Shown in pieces: positions 49,787-59,479 of a DNA stretch of 64,000 bases. Positions within the stretch are counted from its first letter, which is position 1. The number at the start of each line of letters is the position of its first letter. Made by a program: the position numbers and the translations under genes. Below the pieces are notes generated by a model. The model saw only the letters and a list, made by a program, of their open reading frames with translations, did no database searches and was not told the DNA's origin. Source of the stretch: Sulfuriroseicoccus oceanibius (lineage in GTDB: Bacteria; Verrucomicrobiota; Verrucomicrobiia; Verrucomicrobiales; SLCJ01). The DNA lies in assembly GCF_010681825.2 (NCBI RefSeq), contig NZ_CP066776.1:1798001-1862000 (forward strand), given 5' to 3'.

Positions 49787-51949
49787 CTACTCAGCGTCCG
49801 GCAGTTCGCCGAACACGCCCAGCAGATAATCAGCTCCGAAGGTTTCGTCAAGGATCTGTGGTTCTTCTTTGCCTGGAACGTAGACTACGTTGACTGGGAC
49901 GGCGCCGCGTCCGAGTTCTGCGATTGCTTGTGCGATCTGCGGATCCTGGCGGGTAAAGTCAGCTTTCAGAGCGACGATGCCCTTTTCTTCCATCATCTCG
50001 ACGACTTCGCGGTTATGGACGTAGCGGCTCTTATTGGTTTGGCAGGTGACACACCAGGTTGCGGTGAAGTCGATGAACACCGGCTTGCCTTCCGCCAGTG
50101 CGGCATCCACCGCTTCAGGGGACCACTTCTCGAATTTTACTTCCCAGTCCTTTTTCACGGGCACGCCCATGTAGGTGCCGATTGCTGCGAGAAGAATGCC
50201 GCAAACGATGGCGATGGTTCGAACTCTCTTGCTGCGCCATGGAGCGGACCAGCGGCCGTAGACATAGACGCCAAGTGCGATCACGACGAGGCCGAAGAGC
50301 AGTGAGCGGAGTTGCAGGTTGTCGTCGAAGAGCGAGGCGTAGACCCAGACGAGATAAGCAACGGTGGCGAACATGAGGAAGGCCATCAGTTGCTTGAAGG
50401 TCTCCATCCATGGACCGGGCTTCGGCAGGCGCTCCACGAGCTGTGGGAAGGCGGAGAGCAGCAGGTATGGCATAGAGAGCCCCAGTGCGATTGCTGTGAA
50501 TGCGATGAAGGATTCAAAAACCGGCAACGACAACGCGGCGCCCAGTGCTGGGGCCAGGAATGGCGCGGCGCATGGAGTGGCAACGACGGTGGCGAGGACG
50601 CCTGAGAAGAAGGTGCCGGACATGCCGCTTTTGCGGGTCAGCTTGCCGCCAACGCTGGTGGCTCCGATGCCGATTTCCATCATGCCGGCCAGGCTCAGCG
50701 AGAAGATGAACATCAACACGATCAGACCGAGCACGAAGCCTGGCTCTTGCAATTGAAAGCCCCACTGGACAACTTCGCCCGACACGCTGCGGACAATTTG
50801 CAGGACAGCAACCAAGACCCAGAATGAAACGAGCACGCCGAGGGTGAAGACGACGCCGTGCATGGCAATTTTGCGTCGGTCTTCGCCGGCTTGGTTGACG
50901 AAGCCCATGATCTTGAGTCCGAGAACCGGGAAAACACAAGGCATCAGGTTGAGGATCATGCCGCCGAGGAAGGCGAGGCCGATGATGCCGAATGAGAGTG
51001 ATGCGGCTGGTGCGGAACCAGCACCAGCTGTTACTGCGGGTGCGCCAGGCTCGATGTTCTCGAGGGTCATTGACTTCACCGCGCCGTCGGCAAGCAGGCC
51101 GTTTTCGCTGAAGAGAATCCCGCTGAATGTGCCGGGGAACTCGACACCGTTGAGTTTCTCAGCGTCCTGCGCCGAGGCGTAGCCTGGGATGTTGAGGACG
51201 AACTTGTCGCCGTCCTTGGTGAGCTTTTGGGCTTGTTGGGCGTCGACGTAATTGGTGTCGGGGTAGAAGTAGGCGGACTCCAAGTTGGTGTTGGCGCCGT
51301 CCTCCGGGGTCAGGATGAGTTGGAATCCGGAGCTGGTTTTCGCGCCGGTGACGGTCCATCCGCTGAGCGGTTGGGCGATTTCGTCGCGGGCGGCTTCGAT
51401 GGTTTTGGCGCTTTCCGGGTTGGCGACGGTTTCGCCGACGTTCAGGTCGAGCGAGACGTCGCTGGAGCCTGGAACGCAGCTGCTTGGGTCACACGCCTGC
51501 CACCAGACTTCTGCTGCAATTTTCTGTGGGCCCTGGGCGGCGTCGGCCGGCGGGGTGATGGTGGCGAGCAGGTGGATGGTGTGTTCGTAGGCGTAGCCGT
51601 TGACCCCGCTGGTTTCGATCACCTGGGGTGTAGGCCACTGCAATGGGCCTGCGGTCCAGCCATCCGGGAGGCTCCATTCTACTTCCAAGGGGAGTGAAAT
51701 GTTGCCGGAGTTTTTCCAATAGGTATGCCAGTGGTCGCCGTGGACCAATGGAATGGCAACGGTGAATGCCTCACCAGGCGCGGTCGAGCTGACCTCTGCG
51801 ATCAGATCGGCGGTGACGGGTGGGGCTTGTTCTTCCGTTGGGTTCAGGAAATCGAACTGAGCCGCGGCCTCGGGCGCGGATGCCAATGCAGCTGCCGCCG
51901 CTACAGGGGCGAGCAGGCGCGAGGCAAAATTGATGTGGGTAGCTTTCAT
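49787..51949 (-). CDS. dsbD: Thiol:disulfide interchange protein DsbD
   Basis: 720 residues from ATG 51949 (MKATHINFASRLL), with a signal peptide. DsbD carries electrons from cytoplasmic thioredoxin to periplasmic oxidised proteins. Domains: N-terminal DsbC-like domain (about 30-260) with the C-x5-C in ACDPSSCVPG; membrane core of eight helices (about 300-580) with NLMPCVFPVLG and ATPCAAPFLAPALG, the two redox cysteines; C-terminal thioredoxin domain with TATWCVTCQTNKS (C-V-T-C). Length a little above the E. coli protein. It lies immediately upstream of nadD on the same strand and is divergent from mreB with about 500 bp between. Confidence 0.94.
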   Translation of the reverse strand: MKATHINFASRLLAPVAAAAALASAPEAAAQFDFLNPTEEQAPPVTADLIAEVSSTAPGEAFTVAIPLVHGDHWHTYWKNSGNISLPLEVEWSLPDGWTAGPLQWPTPQVIETSGVNGYAYEHTIHLLATITPPADAAQGPQKIAAEVWWQACDPSSCVPGSSDVSLDLNVGETVANPESAKTIEAARDEIAQPLSGWTVTGAKTSSGFQLILTPEDGANTNLESAYFYPDTNYVDAQQAQKLTKDGDKFVLNIPGYASAQDAEKLNGVEFPGTFSGILFSENGLLADGAVKSMTLENIEPGAPAVTAGAGSAPAASLSFGIIGLAFLGGMILNLMPCVFPVLGLKIMGFVNQAGEDRRKIAMHGVVFTLGVLVSFWVLVAVLQIVRSVSGEVVQWGFQLQEPGFVLGLIVLMFIFSLSLAGMMEIGIGATSVGGKLTRKSGMSGTFFSGVLATVVATPCAAPFLAPALGAALSLPVFESFIAFTAIALGLSMPYLLLSAFPQLVERLPKPGPWMETFKQLMAFLMFATVAYLVWVYASLFDDNLQLRSLLFGLVVIALGVYVYGRWSAPWRSKRVRTIAIVCGILLAAIGTYMGVPVKKDWEVKFEKWSPEAVDAALAEGKPVFIDFTATWCVTCQTNKSRYVHNREVVEMMEEKGIVALKADFTRQDPQIAQAIAELGRGAVPVNVVYVPGKEEPQILDETFGADYLLGVFGELPDAE

Positions 51950-52447
51950 GGTGGGTGTCTGACCGGTTGATCCTCCAAACGATATGGGGCTCGGCCTCAT
52001 TAGTTATTCCATCCTTGATGGGTGAGCTCACAGCGAGCGCTGACCATAAGATTGTGTAAATGAAATGAGATCAGTGAAAAGAACGAAGATTTTGTGCGGT
52101 ATTGGTGGGCGCGTTCGTCGATGGTGTGGATTCCGCGCCGGGGCGGGTGAGGGATGGTGATGGATCCGCGGATTCGTAGCTATCTAGCCGGTGGTGTATC
52201 CGTTGTGGATGGCTTGAATTTTCGAGTGTGTTGCATGGTGACGATCCGGTCTTGACCCGCGCTTGAGTGGCAAGCATATTCGGGGGCGTGCGCGTCCGTT
52301 CATGGGGTGTGAATTTCTTTCTAAGTCGCTGGTAGCCAGATCTTAGTGGTTTTTCATCCTGTGTTTCGAACGGCTAGAATTTTATCCATTCCTCCATGAG
52401 TTTTGATGCTGGAGGAGCTCCCAACCTCTTTATTTTTTTCAATTTCC
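51950..52447. other. 498-bp intergenic region between dsbD and mreB
   Basis: No gene seen on either strand. It must hold the divergent promoters of the dsbD-nadD and mreBCD-mrdA units. A candidate mreB promoter lies at 52252-52280. No hairpin with T-run and no RNA motif was recognised. Confidence 0.5.
52252..52280 (+). promoter_or_regulatory. Candidate sigma-70-type promoter for mreB operon
   Basis: TTGACC at 52252-52257, a 17-bp spacer, then CATATT at 52275-52280. The -35 box is close to consensus and the -10 is four of six. It would leave a 5' leader of about 160 bases before mreB. Confidence 0.3.
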
Positions 52448-53476
52448 ATGTTCCGTAAGCTTTTTAGCGGATTGTTTTCAAATGACATAGGCATCGATTT
52501 GGGCACAGCAAACACACTGGTTTACGTCAAGGACCAGGGCATCGTGTTGCGTGAACCTTCCGTTGTAGCGGTCAATGCCGGCACCCGCGAAGTTCTTGCT
52601 GTAGGTGATGAGGCCAAGCGCATGCTTGGGCGTACACCGGGCAACATTGTGGCGATTCGTCCGCTCAAGGACGGGGTGATTGCTGACTTCGAGACCACCG
52701 AGGCCATGCTCGCCTACTTCATTCGCAAGGTGAACAACAAGCGAGGGCGCGCCAAGCCACGCGTGGTGGTGGCAGTGCCATCCGGTATCACCGAAGTGGA
52801 AAAGCGCGCGGTGAAGGAGTCGGCCCAGCATGCCGGAGCCAAAGAAGTTTATCTGATCGAAGAACCGATGGCCGCATCGATTGGTGTCGGTCTGCCGGTG
52901 CAAGAAGCCTCCGGCAACATGATCGTTGATATTGGTGGCGGTACCACGGAGGTCGCTCTGATCTCGCTCTCGGGTATCGTTTACAGCCAATCGGTTCGTG
53001 TGGCGGGCGATGAGCTCGACGAAGCGATTGTGAGCCACATGAAGCGTGCGTACAACCTGATGATCGGTGAGCGCACCGCAGAGGAAATCAAGATTACCAT
53101 TGGCTCGGCGTACCCGCTGGGCAAAGAGGAGACCATGGCCGTCAAGGGACGCGATTTGGTGGCGGGTCTTCCAAAAACCATCAAGATCACCTCCGAAGAG
53201 ATTCGTGAGGCGATGTCCGAACCGTTGAGCACAATTGTCGAGGCAGTGCGCACCGCATTGGAGCGCTGCCCGCCAGAACTTTCCGCCGACCTGGTGGACA
53301 AAGGGATTGTGCTTGCCGGTGGCGGCGGGATGCTCAAGGGACTGAACAAATTGCTCAGCGAAGAGACCGGCTTGCCGGTTCACGTGGCCGAGGACGCACT
53401 GAGTGCGGTGGCCGAAGGCGCTGGCAAGGTGTTGATGGAGATTGAGTTCCTGCGTCGGGTGACCAGTGGTGAGTAA
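52448..53476 (+). CDS. mreB: Rod shape-determining actin homologue MreB
   Basis: 342 residues from ATG 52448 ([20 protein letters not shown]). MreB polymerises along the inner membrane and guides sidewall peptidoglycan synthesis. Actin-fold motifs: phosphate-1 [15 protein letters not shown], phosphate-2 [18 protein letters not shown], and the adenosine loop [16 protein letters not shown]. The N-terminus carries the amphipathic membrane-binding stretch. Length normal. It opens the shape operon mreB-mreC-mreD-mrdA. A longer in-frame start at 52403 was rejected because the family begins at this methionine. Confidence 0.97.
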   Translation: MFRKLFSGLFSNDIGIDLGTANTLVYVKDQGIVLREPSVVAVNAGTREVLAVGDEAKRMLGRTPGNIVAIRPLKDGVIADFETTEAMLAYFIRKVNNKRGRAKPRVVVAVPSGITEVEKRAVKESAQHAGAKEVYLIEEPMAASIGVGLPVQEASGNMIVDIGGGTTEVALISLSGIVYSQSVRVAGDELDEAIVSHMKRAYNLMIGERTAEEIKITIGSAYPLGKEETMAVKGRDLVAGLPKTIKITSEEIREAMSEPLSTIVEAVRTALERCPPELSADLVDKGIVLAGGGGMLKGLNKLLSEETGLPVHVAEDALSAVAEGAGKVLMEIEFLRRVTSGE

Positions 53477-53599
53477 ATTAGGCGGACGAAGCCCGGTGGG
53501 AGCCGGCGCTTTGTGGGCCGATCAACTCCGCGACAGGACTCCATACTCCACGCCGCCCGGGCTCTGGGTGGGTGCTGCGAGTCATGGACGAGCGAACCC

Positions 53600-54445
53600 A
53601 TGAAAACACGCAACATCATTGCTATCTGTCTCTTCCTCGTCTTGGCGGGCGGGGTGGTGTCGCTGAGCCCTCGGGTGACGCGCCAGATGCAGTATGTCTA
53701 TCACTCGGTGATGTCTCCGTTTGTCAAAGCGGGGTCCGAGAGTGAGCGTGCGATCCAGCAGTTCTTCGAGGATTACCGGACGGTGGAAGAACTGACTGCC
53801 GAGAATGCGCGGCTTAAAGAAGAACTGCGCATCAAATCTTTGTACAGCAGCGACCGCGAGGAGGTTTACAACGAGAACCGCCAACTCTCCAATGCTCTCA
53901 ATTTCAAGCGCCGTGCGTTTTTTGATCTCATCCCATCGGTGGTGATCGAGCGTCAGCGCGCCACCTGGTGGAACACCGTGGTCATCGACAAAGGCTCCAA
54001 GCATGGAGTCCAGGCCGATAGCGCGGTGGTCTCGCCTGACGGTCTCGTTGGCCGTGTGTTGCTGGTTCGTCCGGAGACCAGTGACGTGATCCTGCTTACA
54101 GACGAAAACTGTAAAGTCGCCGGCCGTACCGAGGGATCGTACTCGATCCGTGGTCTCGTTGCGGGTCAGCGCGGAAACTTTTCGGCATCGCCGGATCTAA
54201 CCATGCGCCCATTGGAATTGGGCACCCGTCTTGAGGCGGGCAAAAAGATCTATTCCATTGGGATCGATCTTTTTCCAAAGAACTTCCTGATAGGTGAAGT
54301 CGTTGGCACGGAGGACCGTGACTTCTTCACCGAAGCCAGGATCAAACCTGCTGTTGATTTCGAGAACCTGGAACATGTCTTCATCGTCAAGACAAAGCCT
54401 GAGGACCGAAATGCGGCGCAACGGGAGGCGGACTCCGAAGGCTGA
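53600..54445 (+). CDS. mreC: Rod shape-determining protein MreC
   Basis: 281 residues from ATG 53600. One N-terminal membrane helix (IIAICLFLVLAGGVVSLSP), a coiled coil (about 50-90, VEELTAENARLKEELRIK), then the periplasmic beta domain (VVIDKGSKHGVQADSAVVSP, GLVGRVLLVRPETSDVILLT). MreC bridges MreB/MreD to penicillin-binding protein 2. It lies 123 bp after mreB and two bp before mreD. Slightly shorter than the E. coli protein, without its proline-rich tail. Confidence 0.93.
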   Translation: MKTRNIIAICLFLVLAGGVVSLSPRVTRQMQYVYHSVMSPFVKAGSESERAIQQFFEDYRTVEELTAENARLKEELRIKSLYSSDREEVYNENRQLSNALNFKRRAFFDLIPSVVIERQRATWWNTVVIDKGSKHGVQADSAVVSPDGLVGRVLLVRPETSDVILLTDENCKVAGRTEGSYSIRGLVAGQRGNFSASPDLTMRPLELGTRLEAGKKIYSIGIDLFPKNFLIGEVVGTEDRDFFTEARIKPAVDFENLEHVFIVKTKPEDRNAAQREADSEG

Positions 54446-54447
54446 GC

Positions 54448-55044
54448 ATGTGGTTCATCCCCTTGTTGATTGTCTTTCTCTTTGTGGCGTTTCTCGCTCA
54501 GGAGGCGGCACCAATGGTATTGTCTTCATTGCTGGCGATGCTGCCTGATGGCTTGTGGTCGATGGACATCGTGGCGCGCGCCACGGTGATGGTGGTGCCG
54601 GTTTTCTTTTTCTGTGCGGCGATGTCGGTGTCGTTTCCGGTGATGTTGTTGCTGGCTTTTGCCACGGGGCTGCTGTGGGACTGTGCCTTTGCGTTTCCGG
54701 TGTCGGCTACCGATGACGGGGTGTTTGGCGTGTCGGTATTTCTGTTCGGATTGCTTGGTGCTGTGATGCAGGGGGTGCGGCCGTTTTTCGTCCGTGGGCG
54801 CTGGGACGTGCCGGTGATGGTGGTGGGAGCGGGAGTATTCTTGTTTCTCTTCCTTGAGTTTTTGGTGCTGAGTCTGACCCGCGCCAACGTGGAGTTTCCG
54901 TTCTCGTTGTGGATCAAGATTTCGGTTTCCACGATGATGTCGATGGTGTTGGCCCCAGTTGTCTTTTGGGTCCTGTATCGCTTGGCGGACCTCACGGGCT
55001 ACGAGATGGGCGATGAAGATCAGGCGGAAAGGAGGGCTCGATGA
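54448..55044 (+). CDS. mreD: MreD-like rod-shape membrane protein
   Basis: 198 residues, about six membrane helices, for example LLIVFLFVAFLAQEAAPM, ATVMVVPVFFFCAAMSVSF, LLLAFATGLLWDCAFAF and MVVGAGVFLFLFLEFLVL. Sequence identity to well-known MreD is not obvious by eye; the call rests on membrane pattern and on position exactly between mreC and mrdA. Its stop overlaps the mrdA start by four bases. MreD is needed to keep MreC and the PBP2-RodA complex together. Confidence 0.8.
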   Translation: MWFIPLLIVFLFVAFLAQEAAPMVLSSLLAMLPDGLWSMDIVARATVMVVPVFFFCAAMSVSFPVMLLLAFATGLLWDCAFAFPVSATDDGVFGVSVFLFGLLGAVMQGVRPFFVRGRWDVPVMVVGAGVFLFLFLEFLVLSLTRANVEFPFSLWIKISVSTMMSMVLAPVVFWVLYRLADLTGYEMGDEDQAERRAR

Positions 55045-57293
55045 ACGGTTGGCTCGATAAGATGCGCCTGACTCTGATCGCCTTATTCCTGGTGCTTGGC
55101 TTGACCACGCTGATCACGCGCCTGTGGTCGTTGCAGATCAACCGGCGTGATTACTATTTGTCGAAGATTCCCAAGTCATCGTCGGTGACGGTGCGGGTGC
55201 CGCCTACCCGTGGACGGATTTTCGATCGCAATGGTGTGCTGCTCGTGGACAACGAGATCGGATATTCCGTGACATTGAACCTTGAGGAGGTCGTGCGTGC
55301 CTACAAAGCCAGGAACCAGGGCGATCTTCCTGAAGTTAGCTACGAGGTGACCCGCGGCGGCAATGTCCGCAGCGCCCAGCTCGATGACGTGAATATCGTC
55401 GAAGTGGTGAAGGCGACCGTGATTCCGAAGCTCAAGGAGCTGGGGCTGGCGGCGAACTTCAACGCACGCAAGCTGGAAGTTTTCTACCGCACTCACCGCG
55501 GATTGCTTCCATTCCCATACCGCGACGACCTGACGTTTGAGGAGTACGCTCGGTTTGCCGAACATGCGTCGAGCCTGCCCGGAGTGAACGTGCACGCCGT
55601 GCCAAAGCGCAAGTATGTGTATGGTGCGTTGGCGTCGCACATTCTCGGAACGATGCGCAAGTCCGCTACCGGTGACCTGCCGGAGGATGAGCGTGGGTTG
55701 TTCAACCATTACCTGCCGGATTCGGTTGGCTCGACGGGGATCGAGCAGTCGATGGAGGATTATCTTCGCGGTACCGCGGGCAAGCGTGTGGTGAAGAAGA
55801 ACGAAAAGCTGCGCGTGGTGGGCGAGGTGCGTTATGACCCTCCGGTCGCTGGGGGGGACCTTTATCTTACCCTGGACGCAGAGTTCCAGTATTTGGCCGA
55901 GCAGTTGATGCGCAATGTCGGGCGCGGAGCGGCAGTGGTGATGGATGTGGAAAATGGGGACATCGTGGCGATGGCGTCGGTCCCATCATTTGATCCCAAC
56001 GACTTTATCCCGTCGATCAGCGCCGAGCGCTGGAAGGCATACAATCAGGATCCAACGCATCCGCTTTTCTGTACCGCGCTGGGTACTTATGCCCCGGGAT
56101 CCACTTATAAGTTGGTCATGGGCGTGGCGGCCGCGCTTGAGAACCAATGCGGTGCCTCGCACAACTGCATCGGCGGTGTCCAGTATGGGCGTCATTTCAA
56201 GAAGTGCTGGATTCATAGCAAGGGCGGATCCCACGGAGTGATCGGATTGCGTGAGTCGCTCCAGCGATCGTGCAACTCGTACTATTATCTCATGTCCAAA
56301 GCGATCGGTCAGGATCCGATGGTCACGGCTGCCGAGTTGATGGGCTTGGGCCGTACCAGCGGGATCGAACTGGCGGGCGAGGACCCTGGCATTGTAATGG
56401 GCTCCCGTTACTGGACCGATGTGGTGCGGCGTACGCCGGATGCCCGTATGACCAGCGCCGAGCTGGCGAACATGTCGATCGGTCAGGGGGAAACCAAAGC
56501 ATCGCCTATTCAGATTGCCAACGTGGTGGCGGCCATTGCCAATGGCGGACGGGTGCTCCAGCCGCGATTGGTCAACCGCGTGGTCGCCAAGAAGGATAAC
56601 AGCCTGCTCTATCCGGTGGGAGAACGCGCCAATCCGGATGCTCCAACCGTACTCGCCGATTTGAAGCTCGAAGGGGTGAGCGATGAGGAGCTCGCGATCC
56701 TACGCGGCGGCATGTACGACGTGGTGAACAAATACGGAGGAACCGCACGTGGCGCACGCATCGAGGGCGTCGGGCTTTCGGGTAAGACCGGATCGGCCCA
56801 GACGTCGATCCGCGGACGCCGTGGTACCCACGCCTGGTTCACCGCATTTGCCCCGTACGAACGTCCGAAGTACGCGGTGTGTGTGGTGGTACTCGGTGGT
56901 GAGTCCGGTGGTGCGGTGGCGGCTCCAATCGCCCGTGAGTTGATCGACGGAATTTTCAAGATCGAGCGGGACCGCATCCTGGGCGACGGCAAGCGTCAGG
57001 CGATTACCCAATGGTTGGCTCCGGCCGTCGGTGGGTTTGATGCCATTGCGCGGATCACCTTCGAGGAGGACGGCAGCTCGGTGGTTGAGTTGAATGAACC
57101 TGATGCCGAAGAGCCTGTGATGGTCGAGCGCCCTGCCGCCTTGCCTCAGATCCGCGTGCCGCGAGTGGTCTCCGAGGAGGATGTCACCATCGCCGATACA
57201 CCGGACGAAGAGGGGACCGTGGTGCGACGCGCCAAGCCGGTCGACCCAGAAGTCCTGCGCCGCCTCATGGAGCAACAGGAGAATAGCGACTAA
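55041..57293 (+). CDS. mrdA: Penicillin-binding protein 2 (transpeptidase)
   Basis: 750 residues. One N-terminal membrane helix (LTLIALFLVLGLTTLITRL), a dimerisation/pedestal region (about 40-250, with VPPTRGRIFDRNGVLLVDNE), then the transpeptidase domain. Active-site motifs: S354 in PGSTYKLVMG (S-x-x-K), SCN near 410, and KTG near 582 in LSGKTGSAQT. PBP2 cross-links sidewall peptidoglycan with RodA. The C-terminal 110 residues are acidic and proline-rich and go beyond the usual end. No rodA follows; the next gene is the RNase E/G gene after a 205-bp gap. Confidence 0.95.
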   Translation: MNGWLDKMRLTLIALFLVLGLTTLITRLWSLQINRRDYYLSKIPKSSSVTVRVPPTRGRIFDRNGVLLVDNEIGYSVTLNLEEVVRAYKARNQGDLPEVSYEVTRGGNVRSAQLDDVNIVEVVKATVIPKLKELGLAANFNARKLEVFYRTHRGLLPFPYRDDLTFEEYARFAEHASSLPGVNVHAVPKRKYVYGALASHILGTMRKSATGDLPEDERGLFNHYLPDSVGSTGIEQSMEDYLRGTAGKRVVKKNEKLRVVGEVRYDPPVAGGDLYLTLDAEFQYLAEQLMRNVGRGAAVVMDVENGDIVAMASVPSFDPNDFIPSISAERWKAYNQDPTHPLFCTALGTYAPGSTYKLVMGVAAALENQCGASHNCIGGVQYGRHFKKCWIHSKGGSHGVIGLRESLQRSCNSYYYLMSKAIGQDPMVTAAELMGLGRTSGIELAGEDPGIVMGSRYWTDVVRRTPDARMTSAELANMSIGQGETKASPIQIANVVAAIANGGRVLQPRLVNRVVAKKDNSLLYPVGERANPDAPTVLADLKLEGVSDEELAILRGGMYDVVNKYGGTARGARIEGVGLSGKTGSAQTSIRGRRGTHAWFTAFAPYERPKYAVCVVVLGGESGGAVAAPIARELIDGIFKIERDRILGDGKRQAITQWLAPAVGGFDAIARITFEEDGSSVVELNEPDAEEPVMVERPAALPQIRVPRVVSEEDVTIADTPDEEGTVVRRAKPVDPEVLRRLMEQQENSD

Positions 57294-57498
57294 CCGTAGA
57301 CATCTGCATTTACCTGCGAATCAAATTTTCCCCCATACAAACAAAGATAACTCTATTTTTAACTAAAGATTTCCCCGTGGCGGGAAGCTTGGGCGCTGCC
57401 TGAGCCCGCTGCGGCAAACCAACAGAATTCACTTCCTTTTATCCGCTGACGGTCATTAAATGTGCCGCCGGCGTTAAATCGCCAATTCCAGTTTCATT
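57294..57498. other. Gap between mrdA and rng
   Basis: 205 bp. An AT-rich part near 57340-57365 could hold a promoter for the RNase gene. A weakly paired GC segment near 57375-57420 might end mrdA transcription. No gene is visible. Confidence 0.4.
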
Positions 57499-59067
57499 AT
57501 GTTAAACCGAATCAAGAAACTTTTCCGCAAGACCGAGTTTACCGAGGGTAAGCGTCTTGTCATCAACGTTGAAAAGCTCGAACGCCGACTCGCTGTCATC
57601 GAAGACGGCATGGTCGAGGAATACAGTGTCGAGCGTAACTCCGACGAAAACATCGTAGGCAGTATCTTCAAGGGCCGTGTCAAAAACATCGAGCCTGGAT
57701 TGAAGGCGATGTTTGTCGACATCGGCTTCGAAAAGAATGCCTTCCTTCACTTCTGGGATGCCATTCCTGCGGCTCTGGACGGTGGTCTTGAAGAGATCAG
57801 CCGCAACCAGGGCAAGAAGCAGAAGAAGGTGACCTCGAAGGACATCCCGAATATCTACCCGGTTGGATCCGAGGTGCTGGTGCAGGTGACCAAGGGGCCA
57901 ATTGGAACCAAGGGGCCACGTGTGACTACCAACATCAGTCTCCCAGGTCGCTATCTAGTGTTGATGCCATTGAACGAACAGTTCGGTATCTCGCGCAAGG
58001 TCGAAGATCCGAAGGAGCGCAAGCGTCTGCGCCGCATCATGGAGAAGCTTACCGTGCCAGAGGGCATGGGGGTGATCATGCGTACGGTCTGCCAAGGTAA
58101 GCGCGTCCGCCACTTCGTGCGCGACCTCAACATTTTGCTCGAGCAGTGGGACGAGATCGACAAGACCCGCACCGAGAAGAAGGCGCCGGTCAATTGCTTC
58201 CAAGAGCCTGATCTCGTTGGCCGCGTGGTGCGTGATTTGCTCACCGAAGAGATCGACGAAATCATCTGTGACGACGAGCCGACCACCGAGTTCATGCGTG
58301 AGCAGGTGTCGCAGATTTCGCGTCGCACCCGCAACCGCATCCGCTATTTCCAGAGTGGCCAGCCGTTGTTTGACAAGCTGGGTATCCAGCGTCAGATCGA
58401 CGATGCATTCCACCGTCAGGTCTGGCTGCCATGTGGCGGTTACCTTGTGATCGACGAGACTGAAGCGATGATCACCGTCGACGTCAACACGGGCCGTAAC
58501 CGCGGTGGCAAGAACATCGACAAGACGATTCTCGAAACCAACCTGGAGGCGGCCGTGGAAGTCGCACGTCAGCTCCGCCTGCGTAACATCGGCGGTCTCG
58601 TTGTGATCGACTTCATCGACATGAAGGGCCGACGCGACCAAAACCAGGTCTACAAGGTGATGCGTGAGCGCCTGAAGCGTGACCGCGCCAAGACCCAGGT
58701 GATGCAGATTTCTCCGCTCGGTCTGATGGAAATGACCCGTCAGCGTTTGACCGAGAGTCTCAGCGACAGTTTGTACGATCCGTGCCCATACTGCGCGGGC
58801 AAGGGGCGCCTCAAGTCGCTTGTGACCATGAGTGTGGAACTGCAGCGTAAACTGGGTAGCGTGATCGACCGTCACCGCGACAAGGCGGGCGACATGCTCA
58901 TCGTCATCCACCCGGATGTGATGAACCGCCTGCGTACCGAGGACCAGGAGCTGCTCGCAGACCTTGAGCGCCGCCACACCGGCCGCTTGACCTTCCGCTC
59001 CGACCCGGCACTCCACCGTGAAGTCTTCAAGATCTCCGATGCCAACACCGGTAAGGAGCTCTCCTAA
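57499..59067 (+). CDS. rng: Ribonuclease E/G family protein
   Basis: 522 residues from ATG 57499. RNase E/G cuts single-stranded AU-rich RNA in rRNA maturation and mRNA decay. S1 RNA-binding region (about 35-130; GSIFKGRVKNIEPGLKAMFV, DIGFEKNAFLHF). Catalytic aspartates in MITVDVNTGRN (about 324) and LVVIDFIDMKGRR (about 370). Zinc-link C-P-Y-C in DPCPYCAGKGRLKS near 430. There is no RNase E-type C-terminal scaffold, so it is closer to RNase G, though slightly longer than the E. coli protein. A tRNA gene follows 115 bp downstream. Confidence 0.95.
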   Translation: MLNRIKKLFRKTEFTEGKRLVINVEKLERRLAVIEDGMVEEYSVERNSDENIVGSIFKGRVKNIEPGLKAMFVDIGFEKNAFLHFWDAIPAALDGGLEEISRNQGKKQKKVTSKDIPNIYPVGSEVLVQVTKGPIGTKGPRVTTNISLPGRYLVLMPLNEQFGISRKVEDPKERKRLRRIMEKLTVPEGMGVIMRTVCQGKRVRHFVRDLNILLEQWDEIDKTRTEKKAPVNCFQEPDLVGRVVRDLLTEEIDEIICDDEPTTEFMREQVSQISRRTRNRIRYFQSGQPLFDKLGIQRQIDDAFHRQVWLPCGGYLVIDETEAMITVDVNTGRNRGGKNIDKTILETNLEAAVEVARQLRLRNIGGLVVIDFIDMKGRRDQNQVYKVMRERLKRDRAKTQVMQISPLGLMEMTRQRLTESLSDSLYDPCPYCAGKGRLKSLVTMSVELQRKLGSVIDRHRDKAGDMLIVIHPDVMNRLRTEDQELLADLERRHTGRLTFRSDPALHREVFKISDANTGKELS

Positions 59068-59182
59068 TCGGCTGAATTCTCCGCAGCGCGGTGGCGAATC
59101 ATTTGCATTCGCCGCCGCCTGCTGCTAGGGATCACACCGCGCCGCCCGTCGGGTGCGCGTACCCAGGTGATCCCACCAAAAT

Positions 59183-59258
<76 letters not shown>

Positions 59259-59269
59259 ATTTTCCCAAA

Positions 59270-59304
59270 TCGGGCTGCAGTTCTCTGCAGCCCGATTTTT
59301 TTTT
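59270..59304 (+). terminator. tRNA terminator
   Basis: TCGGGCTGCAG (59270-59280), loop TTCT, CTGCAGCCCGA (59285-59295), then nine T. An 11-bp perfect stem. Confidence 0.93.
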
Positions 59305-59305
59305 C

Positions 59306-59475
59306 TCACGCAGAGAGGTGAAGACGCAGAGGAGGGGGGCTTTTTAGACAGGATTCACATGATTCACGGGATTGAGCGTGGGGGGGGCTGATGAGGAGAC
59401 CACGTTATCGCGGAGAAACAGTGGAGTGACGGTGTTACCAATGTCTGTGTTGTGACGGTGTGCGCGGGGCGATGC
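59306..59475. repeat. Intergenic repeat unit (GACAGGATT-CAT-GATT type), copy 1
   Basis: Contains TCACGCAGAGAGGTGAAGAC, then TTTTTAGACAGGATTCACAT at 59341-59360 with GATTCACGGGATT, then TGAGGAGACCACGTTATCGC. The same ordered modules recur at 62876-63090, and the GACAGGAT core again near 63210 and 63430. Spacing between copies is irregular and flanks differ, so it is a dispersed repeat and not an array. Confidence 0.7.
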
Positions 59476-59479
59476 TGTT

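Noticed and set aside
57955-59016. 353-codon open frame opposite the RNase gene
   Set aside because: It is antisense to the catalytic region of a core gene; a histidine/leucine-rich product typical of shadow frames.
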